Program-made: the position numbers and the translations under genes | Part shown: positions 47,521 through 56,266 of the stretch, piece by piece | How positions within the stretch are numbered: the first letter of the stretch is position 1 | Layout of the letters: each line of letters begins with the position of its first letter | Assembly (NCBI GenBank): GCA_019912665.1 | Contig: JAIOIE010000008.1 | Coordinates: forward strand, 62,001-126,000 | Reading direction: 5' to 3' | Origin: Deltaproteobacteria bacterium | GTDB lineage: Bacteria; Desulfobacterota; GWC2-55-46 | DNA length: 64,000 nt | The notes under the pieces: generated by a model | The model's input: the letters and a program-made list of their open reading frames with translations, nothing else | The model's database searches: none | What the model was told of the DNA's origin: nothing

Positions 47521-48468
47521 TTAGCCCAGCGCGCTAGGGCCGGTAAGCCCGGCCTCCATGCTGGCCGAGGGCGAGGGCCTATTTGAGAGGGCCTCCCATT
47601 TCGAGATGAAAGGCGAACAATCTATCCTGTGGCTTGTCATCCCGAGCTCGGCGGCATTGTAGCCCAGGGCCAGGCCGAGGAGTTCGGTGAAGTAGATTAT
47701 CGGCACCCCGAGCTTCTCCCCTTCCTTCTCCATTAGGAACTGGTTGTTGTCGAACTGGAGGAAGCACGATGGGCAGCATAGGACGAGCGCGTCCGCGCCT
47801 ATGGCCTTTAGCTCCTTCAATTTCACGCGCGCGAAGTCCAGGGCCCTGTCGTGGGCGTCCACCCTGTCGAGCCCCTGTCCGCAGCACATGAGCTTTGTGA
47901 GGAACTGGAGGCTCTCGGCCCCGAGGCCCCGTATTATGTTGTCGAACTTGACGGGATTGAGCGGGTCGTCATTTTTAAGGGCATGGGAGGGCCTTATCAT
48001 GTGACAGCCGTAGTGGAGCGCTATCCTCATGCCTGTAAAATCCCTTTTTATCTTCTGTTTTATCTTGTGTATTCCCACGGTATCGTGGAAGAAAGGGACG
48101 AGGTGCTGGAGCTTCGAGGTCCCCTTGAACTCGCGACCCACCTCGCGAAGGAGTCCGTTCACCTCGGCCTTCTCGCGAGGGCTGGAATTCAGCTCGCCCT
48201 TGACCGTCGAAAGGTTGGATACGCAGCCCGTGCACGGGCTTACAAGGTCGAGCCCGAGCTCGTCGACGAGCGCGACGTTCCTTGCGGCCGTGAGCACGAA
48301 CGCCCCCCGGTCGATGTTATTGACCAGAGACTTCTCCGGGCAGCAGGTAAACCCGTCTATGTCCCTGTAAGGGAGCCCGAAGCTCTCGAGGACAAGGCGG
48401 GTGGACTTTTCAATGAAAGGGAAGCGGGCCTGTATGGTGCAGCCCCAGAAAACTGCGAATTCTCTCAT
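47521..48468 (-). CDS. HdrB-like CCG-domain protein
   Basis: A 315-residue protein with two CCG domains, each with a Cys-Cys pair and a later CxxC: CTGC after TCCPEKS, then MCCGQG and CCPSC. In HdrB these hold non-cubane 4Fe-4S clusters that reduce a disulfide. The last 40 residues are Ser/Pro-rich and probably unstructured. Neither HdrA nor methanogen cofactor genes are in the window, so the natural partner may be the neighbouring glutamate synthase, ferredoxin or an unknown thiol. Confidence 0.88.
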   Translation of the reverse strand: MREFAVFWGCTIQARFPFIEKSTRLVLESFGLPYRDIDGFTCCPEKSLVNNIDRGAFVLTAARNVALVDELGLDLVSPCTGCVSNLSTVKGELNSSPREKAEVNGLLREVGREFKGTSKLQHLVPFFHDTVGIHKIKQKIKRDFTGMRIALHYGCHMIRPSHALKNDDPLNPVKFDNIIRGLGAESLQFLTKLMCCGQGLDRVDAHDRALDFARVKLKELKAIGADALVLCCPSCFLQFDNNQFLMEKEGEKLGVPIIYFTELLGLALGYNAAELGMTSHRIDCSPFISKWEALSNRPSPSASMEAGLTGPSALG

Positions 48469-48533
48469 TTCACGGCCTTCCGTTGCAAAGACAGCGCAAC
48501 TCGAAAAAAAAGAACGAGGAACTTACACGAAAG

Positions 48534-48558
48534 AAAAAAGAACCCCGCAACCGGGGTT
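48534..48558 (-). terminator. Terminator after the ferredoxin gene
   Basis: On the minus strand AACCCCG-GTTG-CGGGGTT is followed by a C and six T. It separates the ferredoxin gene from the HdrB-like gene, so the latter probably needs its own promoter or readthrough. Confidence 0.7.
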
Positions 48559-48583
48559 ATAAAGTCGTACAGAGTATACTATG

Positions 48584-48611
48584 CCCGGCCCTGCCGTACG
48601 GCAGGGCCGGG
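48584..48611. repeat. Perfect 28-bp GC-rich palindrome
   Basis: CCCGGCCCTGCCGT and its exact complement meet at GTAC without a loop. It lies between ferredoxin and hdrB. It could be a cruciform, a protein-binding site or a very stable RNA hairpin; no T run follows. Confidence 0.6.
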
Positions 48612-48705
48612 ATTCGGTACTTCTTCAGAATGCTCAGACAGAAAGCATCGGTTTTGCCGCTCTTTTGTTCTCAGGGTTTTATCGAGCAGGTACGAAGCCC
48701 AACCC

Positions 48706-48894
<189 letters not shown>

Positions 48895-48952
48895 CTATCA
48901 CCACCCTTCCGGATTTTTTGTTTTTTAGACAAGCCTCGGGATGAGACTCATT

Positions 48953-48965
48953 GTATACAGTATAC
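48953..48965. promoter_or_regulatory. GTATAC direct/inverted motif upstream of ferredoxin
   Basis: GTATAC occurs twice separated by one base, giving a 13-base near-palindrome 62 bases upstream of the ferredoxin ATG. On the minus strand it overlaps a possible TAGTAT -10 with TTGTAA 17 bases away. A combined promoter and operator is possible. The 251-base spacer 48892-49142 has no gene. Confidence 0.3.
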
Positions 48966-49142
48966 TAACCCACCAAAAATCGAATTACAAGATTTTTTTT
49001 GGAAGGCTTTCCTGTTTTTATACCATTTCCCTGCCGCTTTTGCATGAGAAATCTCATCTTTCGACGGACCTCGGGTGAAAAAACCGAAAGCGCTAGGAAA
49101 TGACGCATTCATCTGCGCGAGGGGGAGAATGGCTGTTTACAA

Positions 49143-50561
49143 TCAATAACTTACCACCAAAAGCCTCGGCTCGGTCATCTCCTCTATCGCATATCTTACC
49201 CCTTCCCTGCCAAAGCCGCTCATTTTTACCCCGCCATAGGGCATGTTGTCCACCCTGTAGGTCGGAAGGTCGTTCGCAACCACCCCGCCGACATCGAGGC
49301 GCTCGAATGCCTCGAATATCCTGCCCATATCCCTGGTGAATACGCCGGCCTGGAGCCCGTAGCGCCCCCTGTTCACCTGTCCTATCGCCTCCTCGAACGC
49401 GGCATAAGGCTCAAGGGAAACGACCGGCGCGAATACCTCCTCTGAGCAGACCCTCATCGAGGGACTCGTATCCGTAAGCACGGTGGGCTCCATCATGTTC
49501 CCTTGCCGCCTGCCGCCGGTGATTATCCTCGCTCCGCCGGCAACGGCCTCGAGCACCCATTCCTCTGCCCTTTTTGCCGCGGCCTCGTCTATCATGGGCC
49601 CGACATCGGTCGTCTCGTCGAGCGGGTCGCCGGTCTTCAATGCCTTGCAGTTCGCGAGGAACCTGCCCCTGAACTCCTGAAATACGCCCTTTTCGACATA
49701 TATCCTCTGGACCGATATGCATACCTGACCGGCGTTGGAGAAGGCCCCGAGCGCGCACCTCCTTGCCGCGAACTCAATGTCCGCGTCCCCGTGGACGATC
49801 ACCCCGGCATTGCCGCCGAGCTCGAGGGTGACCTTTCTCTCTCCCGCCAGGGCCTTCAAGGCCCAGCCCACCTTCGCGCTCCCGGTAAAGGTGAGCTTCC
49901 GAATCCTCTCGTCCTTCCATATCCTCCCGGCCTGCTCGTTCGTGCAGTTTATGATATTGAGCCCGCCGGCGGGCCAGCCGGCCCCTGCCACTATCTCCCC
50001 GAGGATGAGGGCCGTAATCGGGGTCTTTGGCGAGGGCTTAAGGAGTATAGGGTTCCCGGAGGCCATCGCAGGCGCGACCTTATGGGCCACAAGGTTTAAG
50101 GGGAAGTTGAAGGGGGATATCCCCAGGACCGGGCCGACCGGGAACCTCCTTACGATCCCGAACCTCCCCTCGGAGCCGGGGCTGATATCCAGCGGTATTA
50201 TTTCGCCCCCGAGCCTCTTCGCCTCCTCGGATGCGAGCTGGAATGTCGTAACCGCCCTTCTTACCTCTGCCCTGGCGTCCCTTACGGGCTTACCGGATTC
50301 GAGGGTGATGAGGCGGGCAAGCTCCTCTCCGCGATCCTCTATGCCTCGGGCGACCGCGGCTATTATCTCCGAGCGCCTGTACGCGGGCATCTTTTTAAGT
50401 TTCTGGAAAGATGTCTCGGAAGAGGCGAGCGCCACCTCTATCTGGGCGTCGTCCGCAAGGAACGTCTTCCCCACGAGGCTCCCGTCATACGGGCTCCTCA
50501 CCTCCAGTACGTCGCCGGAGTTCATCCGCTCTCCCCCGATAAACAGGCTCAAGACCATCAT
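49143..50561 (-). CDS. Aldehyde dehydrogenase
   Basis: A protein of about 472 residues of the NAD(P)-dependent aldehyde dehydrogenase superfamily. The catalytic Cys is in NAGQVCIS, the general-base Glu in TLELGGN, and the cofactor region shows FTGSAKVG. It resembles the succinate-semialdehyde/lactaldehyde/glyceraldehyde-3-phosphate (non-phosphorylating) subgroup, but substrate is not readable. GGGAGGT precedes the ATG pair at 50561/50558. It stands alone on the minus strand. Confidence 0.9.
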   Translation of the reverse strand: MMVLSLFIGGERMNSGDVLEVRSPYDGSLVGKTFLADDAQIEVALASSETSFQKLKKMPAYRRSEIIAAVARGIEDRGEELARLITLESGKPVRDARAEVRRAVTTFQLASEEAKRLGGEIIPLDISPGSEGRFGIVRRFPVGPVLGISPFNFPLNLVAHKVAPAMASGNPILLKPSPKTPITALILGEIVAGAGWPAGGLNIINCTNEQAGRIWKDERIRKLTFTGSAKVGWALKALAGERKVTLELGGNAGVIVHGDADIEFAARRCALGAFSNAGQVCISVQRIYVEKGVFQEFRGRFLANCKALKTGDPLDETTDVGPMIDEAAAKRAEEWVLEAVAGGARIITGGRRQGNMMEPTVLTDTSPSMRVCSEEVFAPVVSLEPYAAFEEAIGQVNRGRYGLQAGVFTRDMGRIFEAFERLDVGGVVANDLPTYRVDNMPYGGVKMSGFGREGVRYAIEEMTEPRLLVVSY

Positions 50562-50679
50562 CGCACCTCCCCCCTGGCTTGACATAACCCATCCCGCCCC
50601 TGATTGAAAGCAAAGACGAAAAACCGCGGACGCGGAATACCGCCACCGCGCCCTCCGCAGTATCCAAAGGGAAACAGGC

Positions 50680-50754
50680 TCACTTGAGCCTATGGATTAT
50701 GATCCAGAATACCGCAACAACTACTATCGTCGCTATCAGGAAATACTGCTCCAT
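50680..50754 (-). CDS. Possible 24-residue membrane peptide
   Basis: GGAG lies six bases upstream of an ATG that opens a 24-codon frame: MEQYF, a hydrophobic helix of about 15 residues, then HRLK. The size, ribosome site and Lys/Arg end are right for a small membrane protein. Translation evidence would be needed. Confidence 0.4.
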   Translation of the reverse strand: MEQYFLIATIVVVAVFWIIIHRLK

Positions 50755-50899
50755 TCCGTTCTCCAGGAATCCTAAAGGACTCCGAAAAATGCATTGCAGA
50801 TGCCCCGTTCGATTGCACTCAAAATACAACGTTTCAAGTAAATATTCAACCCCTCCGCCATGTCCGGCCCACGGCTGCAAGACGGGGTTTAATGGGGAT

Positions 50900-50927
50900 T
50901 TGTTTTGGGCCGCCCGTGTGTTATAAT
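50900..50927 (+). promoter_or_regulatory. Extended -10 promoter for hflX
   Basis: A perfect TATAAT preceded by TG one base before it (TGTTATAAT), with TTGTTT 16 bases upstream. It lies about 195 bases before the hflX start, placing the family B repeat inside the mRNA leader. The rest of the 50755-50962 spacer has no gene. Confidence 0.7.
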
Positions 50928-50962
50928 TTTAGCAGTTTGAGGAAAAACGCAAAGTTCGCCTT

Positions 50963-51099
50963 GGCTGCTCAAAAAAACTCCGGATGCGAGGCCCCATTAG
51001 GAACAGGGGAGCGAGGAATGAGGCGTATGTTTTGTATACGCCGGAATGTCCAGCGACGATGACAACGAAGCAGATGGACTTTGTTCAGCAGCCTGTTAG
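50963..51099. repeat. Intergenic palindromic repeat, family B, copy 3
   Basis: A 137-bp copy in the same orientation as copy 1, from GGCTGCTCAAAAAAAC to TTTGTTCAGCAGCCTGTTAG, with an inner GGCGTAT/ATACGCC stem. It ends ten bases before the ribosome-binding site of hflX and would fold in its leader RNA. Confidence 0.82.
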
Positions 51100-51120
51100 A
51101 AAATAAACGGAGGTGCATAC

Positions 51121-52770
51121 ATAGCACAGCTATTCGGAAACCTCTCGGGCTTGAAGGCCAGCCAGCTCAAGGCCGCGGAGAGGATATATCAGCGGAGGGT
51201 CCCGCCTTCCAGGGTCATAACCCCTGAGCTCGGCCGGTACATGGCAGGGCTTTCGAGGGAAATCAAGAGACAGATAGGCGTAATCGTAAATCGGAAAGGG
51301 GCGATAGTCGCCGTAATAATAGGCGACGAAAAGGAGATCGTGATACCGGTCCTCCCGGACTACCCCCTCGGAAGAAGGCTCCTACGTGGCCTGCGGTGCG
51401 TGCATACGCATCTAAAGAACGAGCCCCTTACGCAGGACGACCTTACGGACCTCGCGCTCCTCAGGCTCGACCTCATGACCGCCATAGGCGTAAAAGAGGA
51501 CGGACTACCGGCTGACGCCTACACCGCGCACCTCCTCCCCTATTACCCGGACGGCCCCACATACGAGGTAGAGCCCCCGGTGCCGTTCCACTCCCTCGAT
51601 ACCGACGCAGAGAGCTTCATCGTCTCCCTTGAGGAGGAGATGGGGCGCGCGGTCACAAGGGACGTAAGCGACAGAAGGGAGCGGGCCATACTGGTGAGCG
51701 TGGCCACCCGGCCCAGGGACGAGCAGATGGAGTCCCTCGAGGAGCTTAAGGAGCTCGCAAGGACCGACCAGGTGGACGTACTCGATATGGTGTGCCAGAG
51801 GCCTGAGCGCCTGAACCCCAAGTACCTGATGGGCACGGGGAAGATAAAGGAGCTCATAATAAAGGCCCTCCAGAAGAACGCGACTCTCATCATCTTCGAC
51901 CAGGAGCTTACGCCCACGCAGACAAGGGAGCTCGGGGAGATTACGGAGCTCAAGGTCATAGACCGTACCCAGCTCATACTCGACATATTCGCCAGACGCG
52001 CCCATTCCAGGGACGGCAAGGTGCAGGTCGAGCTTGCGCAGCTCAAGTACCTCCTCCCGAAGCTTACAGGAAAGGGCACGTCGCTATCGCGGCTCATGGG
52101 CGGCATCGGCGGAAGGGGCCCGGGCGAGACGAAATTGGAGGTGGACAGGAGACGGGTGCAGGACAGGATCGCCCATCTCGAAAAAGAGCTCAAGTCCTTG
52201 AGCCGCGGCCGATACGAGAGGCGAAGGAGGAGGGCCGGTAGCGGCATCCCCATAATATCGATAGCGGGCTACACGAACGCGGGGAAATCGACGCTCCTTA
52301 ACGCCCTCACGAAGAGCTCGACCCTTGCCGAGGACAAGCTTTTCGCAACACTCGATACCGCCTCCCGTAGGCTCCGTTTCCCGAGGGAGCGCGACGCGGT
52401 CATAACCGATACGGTCGGCTTCATAAGGGACCTCCCGGCCGACCTCTTCAGGGCATTCAAGGCTACGCTTGAAGAGATGGAGGACGCGGACCTCATAATG
52501 CACGTGGTTGACGCCAGCAGCCCGGCTTTTGAGCCCAGGATGGAAACGGTCGAGAAGGTACTGGAGGAGATAGGATTAAGCGACATACCGCGACTTCTGG
52601 TATTCAATAAAATCGACCTGATGGACCCGGTGGTCGCCAATAACCTTGCCCGGAGGTTCGGCGCGGTCGCCATATCCGCCATAGACCCCAGGACGATGGG
52701 GCCGCTCCTTAAGGAGCTCGAAAAGCGGCTCTGGCCCGGAGAGGCCCCCGAGTCGTCAGCCGCAAACTGA
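51121..52770 (+). CDS. hflX: GTPase HflX (possible ATA start)
   Basis: A ribosome-associated GTPase of about 549 residues that splits stalled ribosomes. The HflX N-terminal domain ends with [11 protein letters not shown], followed by a coiled linker and the G domain: GYTNAGKST (Walker A), DTVGFI, and NKID. Homology-like sequence continues upstream of the first TTG (51151) as AQLFGNLSG, and a perfect GGAGG (51109-51113) sits seven bases before ATA at 51121, while TTG has no ribosome site. An in-frame stop at 51097 bounds the start. So either ATA starts translation, an ATG has mutated or been misread, or TTG is used. Confidence 0.93.
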   Translation: MAQLFGNLSGLKASQLKAAERIYQRRVPPSRVITPELGRYMAGLSREIKRQIGVIVNRKGAIVAVIIGDEKEIVIPVLPDYPLGRRLLRGLRCVHTHLKNEPLTQDDLTDLALLRLDLMTAIGVKEDGLPADAYTAHLLPYYPDGPTYEVEPPVPFHSLDTDAESFIVSLEEEMGRAVTRDVSDRRERAILVSVATRPRDEQMESLEELKELARTDQVDVLDMVCQRPERLNPKYLMGTGKIKELIIKALQKNATLIIFDQELTPTQTRELGEITELKVIDRTQLILDIFARRAHSRDGKVQVELAQLKYLLPKLTGKGTSLSRLMGGIGGRGPGETKLEVDRRRVQDRIAHLEKELKSLSRGRYERRRRRAGSGIPIISIAGYTNAGKSTLLNALTKSSTLAEDKLFATLDTASRRLRFPRERDAVITDTVGFIRDLPADLFRAFKATLEEMEDADLIMHVVDASSPAFEPRMETVEKVLEEIGLSDIPRLLVFNKIDLMDPVVANNLARRFGAVAISAIDPRTMGPLLKELEKRLWPGEAPESSAAN

Positions 52771-52771
52771 A

Positions 52772-52800
52772 AGGCCGCCCTTTCGGGCGGCCTTTTTTTG
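52772..52800 (+). terminator. Terminator after hflX
   Basis: A 9-bp stem AGGCCGCCC/GGGCGGCCT with a four-base loop and seven T, two bases after the stop. Confidence 0.93.
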
Positions 52801-52825
52801 CTCCAGTCTTGAAACCCATTTTTTT

Positions 52826-52850
52826 TCAAGCGACCTCTAAAAAGTGGAGA
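52826..52850. repeat. Family C repeat end fragment
   Basis: GCGACCTCTAAAAAGTGGAG matches the outer end of family C. It lies between hflX and the outer-membrane protein gene. Confidence 0.4.
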
Positions 52851-52855
52851 TGCCT

Positions 52856-53476
52856 TCAAAAATGGTATGATACTCCGCCATAGGCCTGGCTTACCTCGTA
52901 ATCGATATCGACTTCGATCTCGCCCCCGAAGCTGAAATCGACACGGCTGTATTTGTACTCCGCGAAGAGCGAGATGCTCGGCGTGACAAGGAAATCGATG
53001 CCCGCCAGCGCCTGCCAGCCCCATTCCTCGTCATCATCTCCGGCGAACGTTTCATCCTGAACGCCGACGTTATTGATCTTCCCGCGGAAATATCCCCCGC
53101 CAGCCCCGATATAGGGCCTTATTGTCTCTCCGGGGTAACGGAAAATCAGGTTTGCCGTAGCGGAGTAGACCTTCATCTCCGCATCGACCCCGACTCCGAA
53201 GCTGTCCGCGGTTATCTCGTCGAGGTCGCTCTCGTGCCAGTTAAAATCCAGCTCGAGCCCGGCCACTCTCGCCATCCAACCTATCTTCGCGCCTGCCGCA
53301 ATGCCCGTATCAAAGGTGAACTCGCCTGTAAAACCCAGGCCTGTGTTGTCACTCACGTCCGAATCATGCGGCATTGCCGCGCCAAAATAGGCCGAGACAT
53401 AAGGCTCTGCGTGAGCCGGGACCGAAAATGCAAAAATACAGCCAACCACCGCCAGCGCAAGGATAATTCTTCGCAT
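52856..53476 (-). CDS. Outer-membrane beta-barrel protein (OmpA-like 8-stranded)
   Basis: A 206-residue exported protein with a signal peptide (MRRIILAL... to AHA) and a run of amphipathic strands ending in SYHF, whose terminal Phe is the usual recognition mark for barrel assembly. The pattern (PYIGAGGGYFRG, LFAEYKYSRVDF) fits the PF13505-type small barrel family. Function is probably structural or adhesion-related. The ATG at 53476 is preferred because it begins the signal peptide. Confidence 0.82.
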   Translation of the reverse strand: MRRIILALAVVGCIFAFSVPAHAEPYVSAYFGAAMPHDSDVSDNTGLGFTGEFTFDTGIAAGAKIGWMARVAGLELDFNWHESDLDEITADSFGVGVDAEMKVYSATANLIFRYPGETIRPYIGAGGGYFRGKINNVGVQDETFAGDDDEEWGWQALAGIDFLVTPSISLFAEYKYSRVDFSFGGEIEVDIDYEVSQAYGGVSYHF

Positions 53477-53601
53477 GCTCCCCTCCGGTTGAAAGTATTT
53501 GCATCCAGCAGAGCGCTCCCGGCCTGCCATTGCCTTACGGATTCAAGTCAAGCCGTGTTCGGCCGCGCTTGTGAAAGAGTATAATTGAGTTTTCCTGTTT
53601 A

Positions 53602-54645
53602 TCAACCCTCCAGCCTCGAAATCTTCACGCCCACCAGGCGGACCGGCCTCTCGATATCCACGGAATCGATGAGCCTCAAGGCCGCGGCCCGGATGTCGTT
53701 TTGCGAATCCGAGGCCGTCTCCAGGGTCTCGGACCTGGTGATGGTCCTGAAATTATTGAACCGCACCTTTATGCCCACGGAGCGCGCCTTGTGCCTCCCG
53801 TCCTTGAGCCTCCTCACCAGGTCCTGGGTCAGCTCGTAAAGGGTCTCCTTTATGATATGGAGGTCCGAGGCGTCTTCCTCGAACGTGACCTCGCGGCTCA
53901 AGGACGAGGGCTCGTGGAAGGGGACAACCGGGCTTTCGTCCAGCCCCCTTGCGTGCTCATTGAGGGTCTTCCCCCGCTCCGGCCCGAAGTTCCTCTCAAG
54001 GTGCCGGACCGGTGCCCTCGCGAGCTCGCCGACGGTTTCGATGCCGAGGTCCTTGAGCCTTTTTTCGGTAGCGGGGCCGACCCCGAAGAGCCTTCTTACC
54101 GGCAGGTCCCTCAGGAACTTCCCGATACCCGCCTCCTCGATGACGAAAAAACCGTCGGGCTTTCCTGCCTCGGAGGCCATCTTCGCCATGAGCTTATTCG
54201 GCGCAACGCCCACCGATACCGTAAGCCCCAGCTCCCTCCTTATGCGCCCCTTCATCTCCCTCGCAAGCCGTATTGCCAGAGGGAAGGGGTCCTCTCCCGG
54301 CGCGGGCGCAAGCTCTATAAAGGCCTCGTCGAGGCCGAAGGACTCCACGAGCGGGCTATAGTCCCGGAGTATCGCCATGAACCTTTCGGATTCGCGCTCA
54401 TACGCCTCGAAGTCTACGGGCAGAAAAACCGCCGAAGGAGAGCGCCTTAGCGCTTGCCTGAGCGGCATCCCGGCCTTCACCCCGTCTTTCCTGGCCTCGT
54501 AGGAGGCCGCAGAGACGACCCCCCTTTTAGACGGGTCGCCGTCGGCCCCGACCACCACGGGCCTGCCGCGTAGCTCCGGGTTCCTTTTGATCTCGACCGA
54601 CGCGAAGAACGCGTCGAGGTCCAGGTGTATTATTGCTCTCCCCAT
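53602..54645 (-). CDS. dinB: DNA polymerase IV (DinB)
   Basis: A 347-residue Y-family translesion polymerase. Catalytic acids are visible in HLDLDAFFASVE (Asp9) and FGLDEAFIEL (Asp-Glu near 104), with the helix-hairpin-helix GVGPATEKRLKDLGI and a little-finger domain at the end. The last residues (VRLVGVKISRLEG) contain the usual LGVR-like stretch but no obvious beta-clamp motif. It is alone between an outer-membrane gene and a terminator. No LexA box is recognised. Confidence 0.94.
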   Translation of the reverse strand: MGRAIIHLDLDAFFASVEIKRNPELRGRPVVVGADGDPSKRGVVSAASYEARKDGVKAGMPLRQALRRSPSAVFLPVDFEAYERESERFMAILRDYSPLVESFGLDEAFIELAPAPGEDPFPLAIRLAREMKGRIRRELGLTVSVGVAPNKLMAKMASEAGKPDGFFVIEEAGIGKFLRDLPVRRLFGVGPATEKRLKDLGIETVGELARAPVRHLERNFGPERGKTLNEHARGLDESPVVPFHEPSSLSREVTFEEDASDLHIIKETLYELTQDLVRRLKDGRHKARSVGIKVRFNNFRTITRSETLETASDSQNDIRAAALRLIDSVDIERPVRLVGVKISRLEG

Positions 54646-54729
54646 CTCTCACCCCGTTTTTCCCGGATCGGTTCCATTGTAGCCGGGATTTCTCAAGTTG
54701 CCGGAATCGGACCCGATGCGGCTGGCATG

Positions 54730-54779
54730 CCGCTTCAGTCCAAAAAAATTAAAGGCCGAGGGAGACTCCCTTGGCCTTT
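54730..54779 (-). terminator. Terminator of the receiver gene
   Basis: On the minus strand a hairpin, AAAGGCC...GGCCTTT with an inner GGGAG/CTCCC stem, is followed by TTTAATTTTTTT. It lies 95 bases beyond the stop. Confidence 0.78.
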
Positions 54780-54873
54780 GTTCAGGCGTGCGGCAGTATA
54801 GCACGGGAAATGCATTTCTCAAAACGATTAGATGCGGGGGGCTTTCGGGGAGGGCTGCCGAGGGGACGGACGC

Positions 54874-55251
54874 TCAGGCGTACTTGTTTGCCGAGCGCAC
54901 TATCTCGTCCGCGAAATACGGCTTTCTTATGAACTCGTCTATCATGCCTTCCTTCACGCCCTGGAGTATCGCATCCTCGGCGTCCCTGAAGTAGCCGGTA
55001 AAAAGGACGACTTTCGCGGCCGGCCTTATCTTTCTTATCTCCCTGAAGGTCTCAAGGCCGTTCATCCCCGGCATTATCATGTCCATGAATATGAGCGAGT
55101 AATGGCTGTCCTTCACCGCTTCTACCGCCTCTATCCCGTTCACGGCGTATGCGGCTTCGAAGCCCTCGTCCCTCAAGATCTCGCTCATTCCGAGACCCAC
55201 GGTCTCCTCGTCGTCGACGACCAGTATCTTCCTTTGCTTCGTTTCCGGCAC
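54874..55251 (-). CDS. Stand-alone response-regulator receiver domain
   Basis: A CheY-like receiver of about 125 residues. Acidic pocket VVDDEE near the start, phosphoacceptor Asp in IFMDMIMPG, Thr in LFTGY and Lys in RKPY are all present. There is no output domain, so it must act through protein contacts or a phosphorelay. The GTG at 55251 has AGGAGG four bases upstream and gives the normal domain length; ATG codons 5 and 30 codons further upstream are alternatives. No kinase is adjacent. Confidence 0.82.
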   Translation of the reverse strand: MPETKQRKILVVDDEETVGLGMSEILRDEGFEAAYAVNGIEAVEAVKDSHYSLIFMDMIMPGMNGLETFREIRKIRPAAKVVLFTGYFRDAEDAILQGVKEGMIDEFIRKPYFADEIVRSANKYA

Positions 55252-55484
55252 CGGGCCTCCTGCCATGTTCCGGGAATACCCCGCATGGGCTTGCTCCAGC
55301 GCGGATTCTTCCGCCCTGCTCGATATGCTCGAAACCTGCATGGAGGAACATGGGCTCTGGATGAGGGCTCTTCTGATGGGGTCTGAGATTTATTTATTGA
55401 GGCGGTTTTCGTTTAAAGTATAGCCGGCCGGCAGGATATGTCAAGGGGGGCCCGGCGCTCCAACCCCACGGCGGGCCTGAAGCT

Positions 55485-55943
55485 TCAGTCCTTTCCCATG
55501 TAATAATTGAATGCTATGAGGACGGCCGAGACAACGGCTATGCCTGTAGCGAAAAGGAGCGTTTCCCAGGCGTTCTTCCAGTGTATGAGGTTTTCGAGGA
55601 AGGCAACCGCCATGACGAGTATTATTACGCTCCCGAGCTTGGCCTTCAGGTCGTGCAGGTCGTGTATGATCAGCCACGCCGGGAGCTGGACCTTGCCTAT
55701 GAAGAGCTCATACATCCCGACCGCGAAGATGAGGAGGCCGGTCGCTATGAGGAAGGTGTCCATTATCGGGATGAGTTCGATAATGGCGTGCCCCTCCTCT
55801 GAAGTGCCTGCAGTCGAGACAAGGTGCATAAGGACGACCACTGTCCTGTACCCGCCCCAGAGGAAAGCCGCGGCCGAGGCAAATAGCATGACCACGACCG
55901 GGATGATGACGAGATAACGGCTTGCTGAAAGTATCCTGTCCAT
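55485..55943 (-). CDS. UPF0114 (YqhA-family) membrane protein
   Basis: A 152-residue inner-membrane protein with four hydrophobic segments and the UPF0114 family order: SRYLVIIPV in the first helix, MDTFLIATGLLIFAVGMYELFI in the centre, and HDLHDLKAKLGSVII before the last helices. Function unknown in the family. The ATG at 55943 fits homologues; a longer frame adds 13 codons. No operon partner. Confidence 0.8.
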   Translation of the reverse strand: MDRILSASRYLVIIPVVVMLFASAAAFLWGGYRTVVVLMHLVSTAGTSEEGHAIIELIPIMDTFLIATGLLIFAVGMYELFIGKVQLPAWLIIHDLHDLKAKLGSVIILVMAVAFLENLIHWKNAWETLLFATGIAVVSAVLIAFNYYMGKD

Positions 55944-56106
55944 TCGAACGGATAATTTACAGAAACCCAAGACCGCTGTCAAGCCATACCGGCCGTAGCA
56001 GGCGGGGAAAACCCCGCCGGTTACGGTTATTACGGTTCTTGACAGCTTTCAGCCCGGCGATATAATGAAAATGAATTTCAATATCGGCACAAGCGCGGGT
56101 TTTTAA

Positions 56107-56247
56107 AGGCGATCTCTACAAATTAGGGTTTTTCCAGCAATGGGAAGGCCGGGAATAAAAAGTGGAGCATATATTTCAATATGTGAGCTTTTTTATTCGC
56201 GTAACCGCGCAGAGTCCGGGGAAAAGATCGAGTTTTAGGGGTTGCCT
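56107..56247. repeat. Family C repeat, copy 2
   Basis: A 141-bp copy with the same centre (GGGAATAAAAAGTGGAGCAT facing ATGTGAGCTTTTTTATTC) and the same ends as at 43285. It ends four bases before the ribosome-binding site of the thioredoxin-like gene. The remaining spacer (55944-56106) shows no gene. Confidence 0.78.
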
Positions 56248-56266
56248 AAACGGAGGTGGGAGAAGC

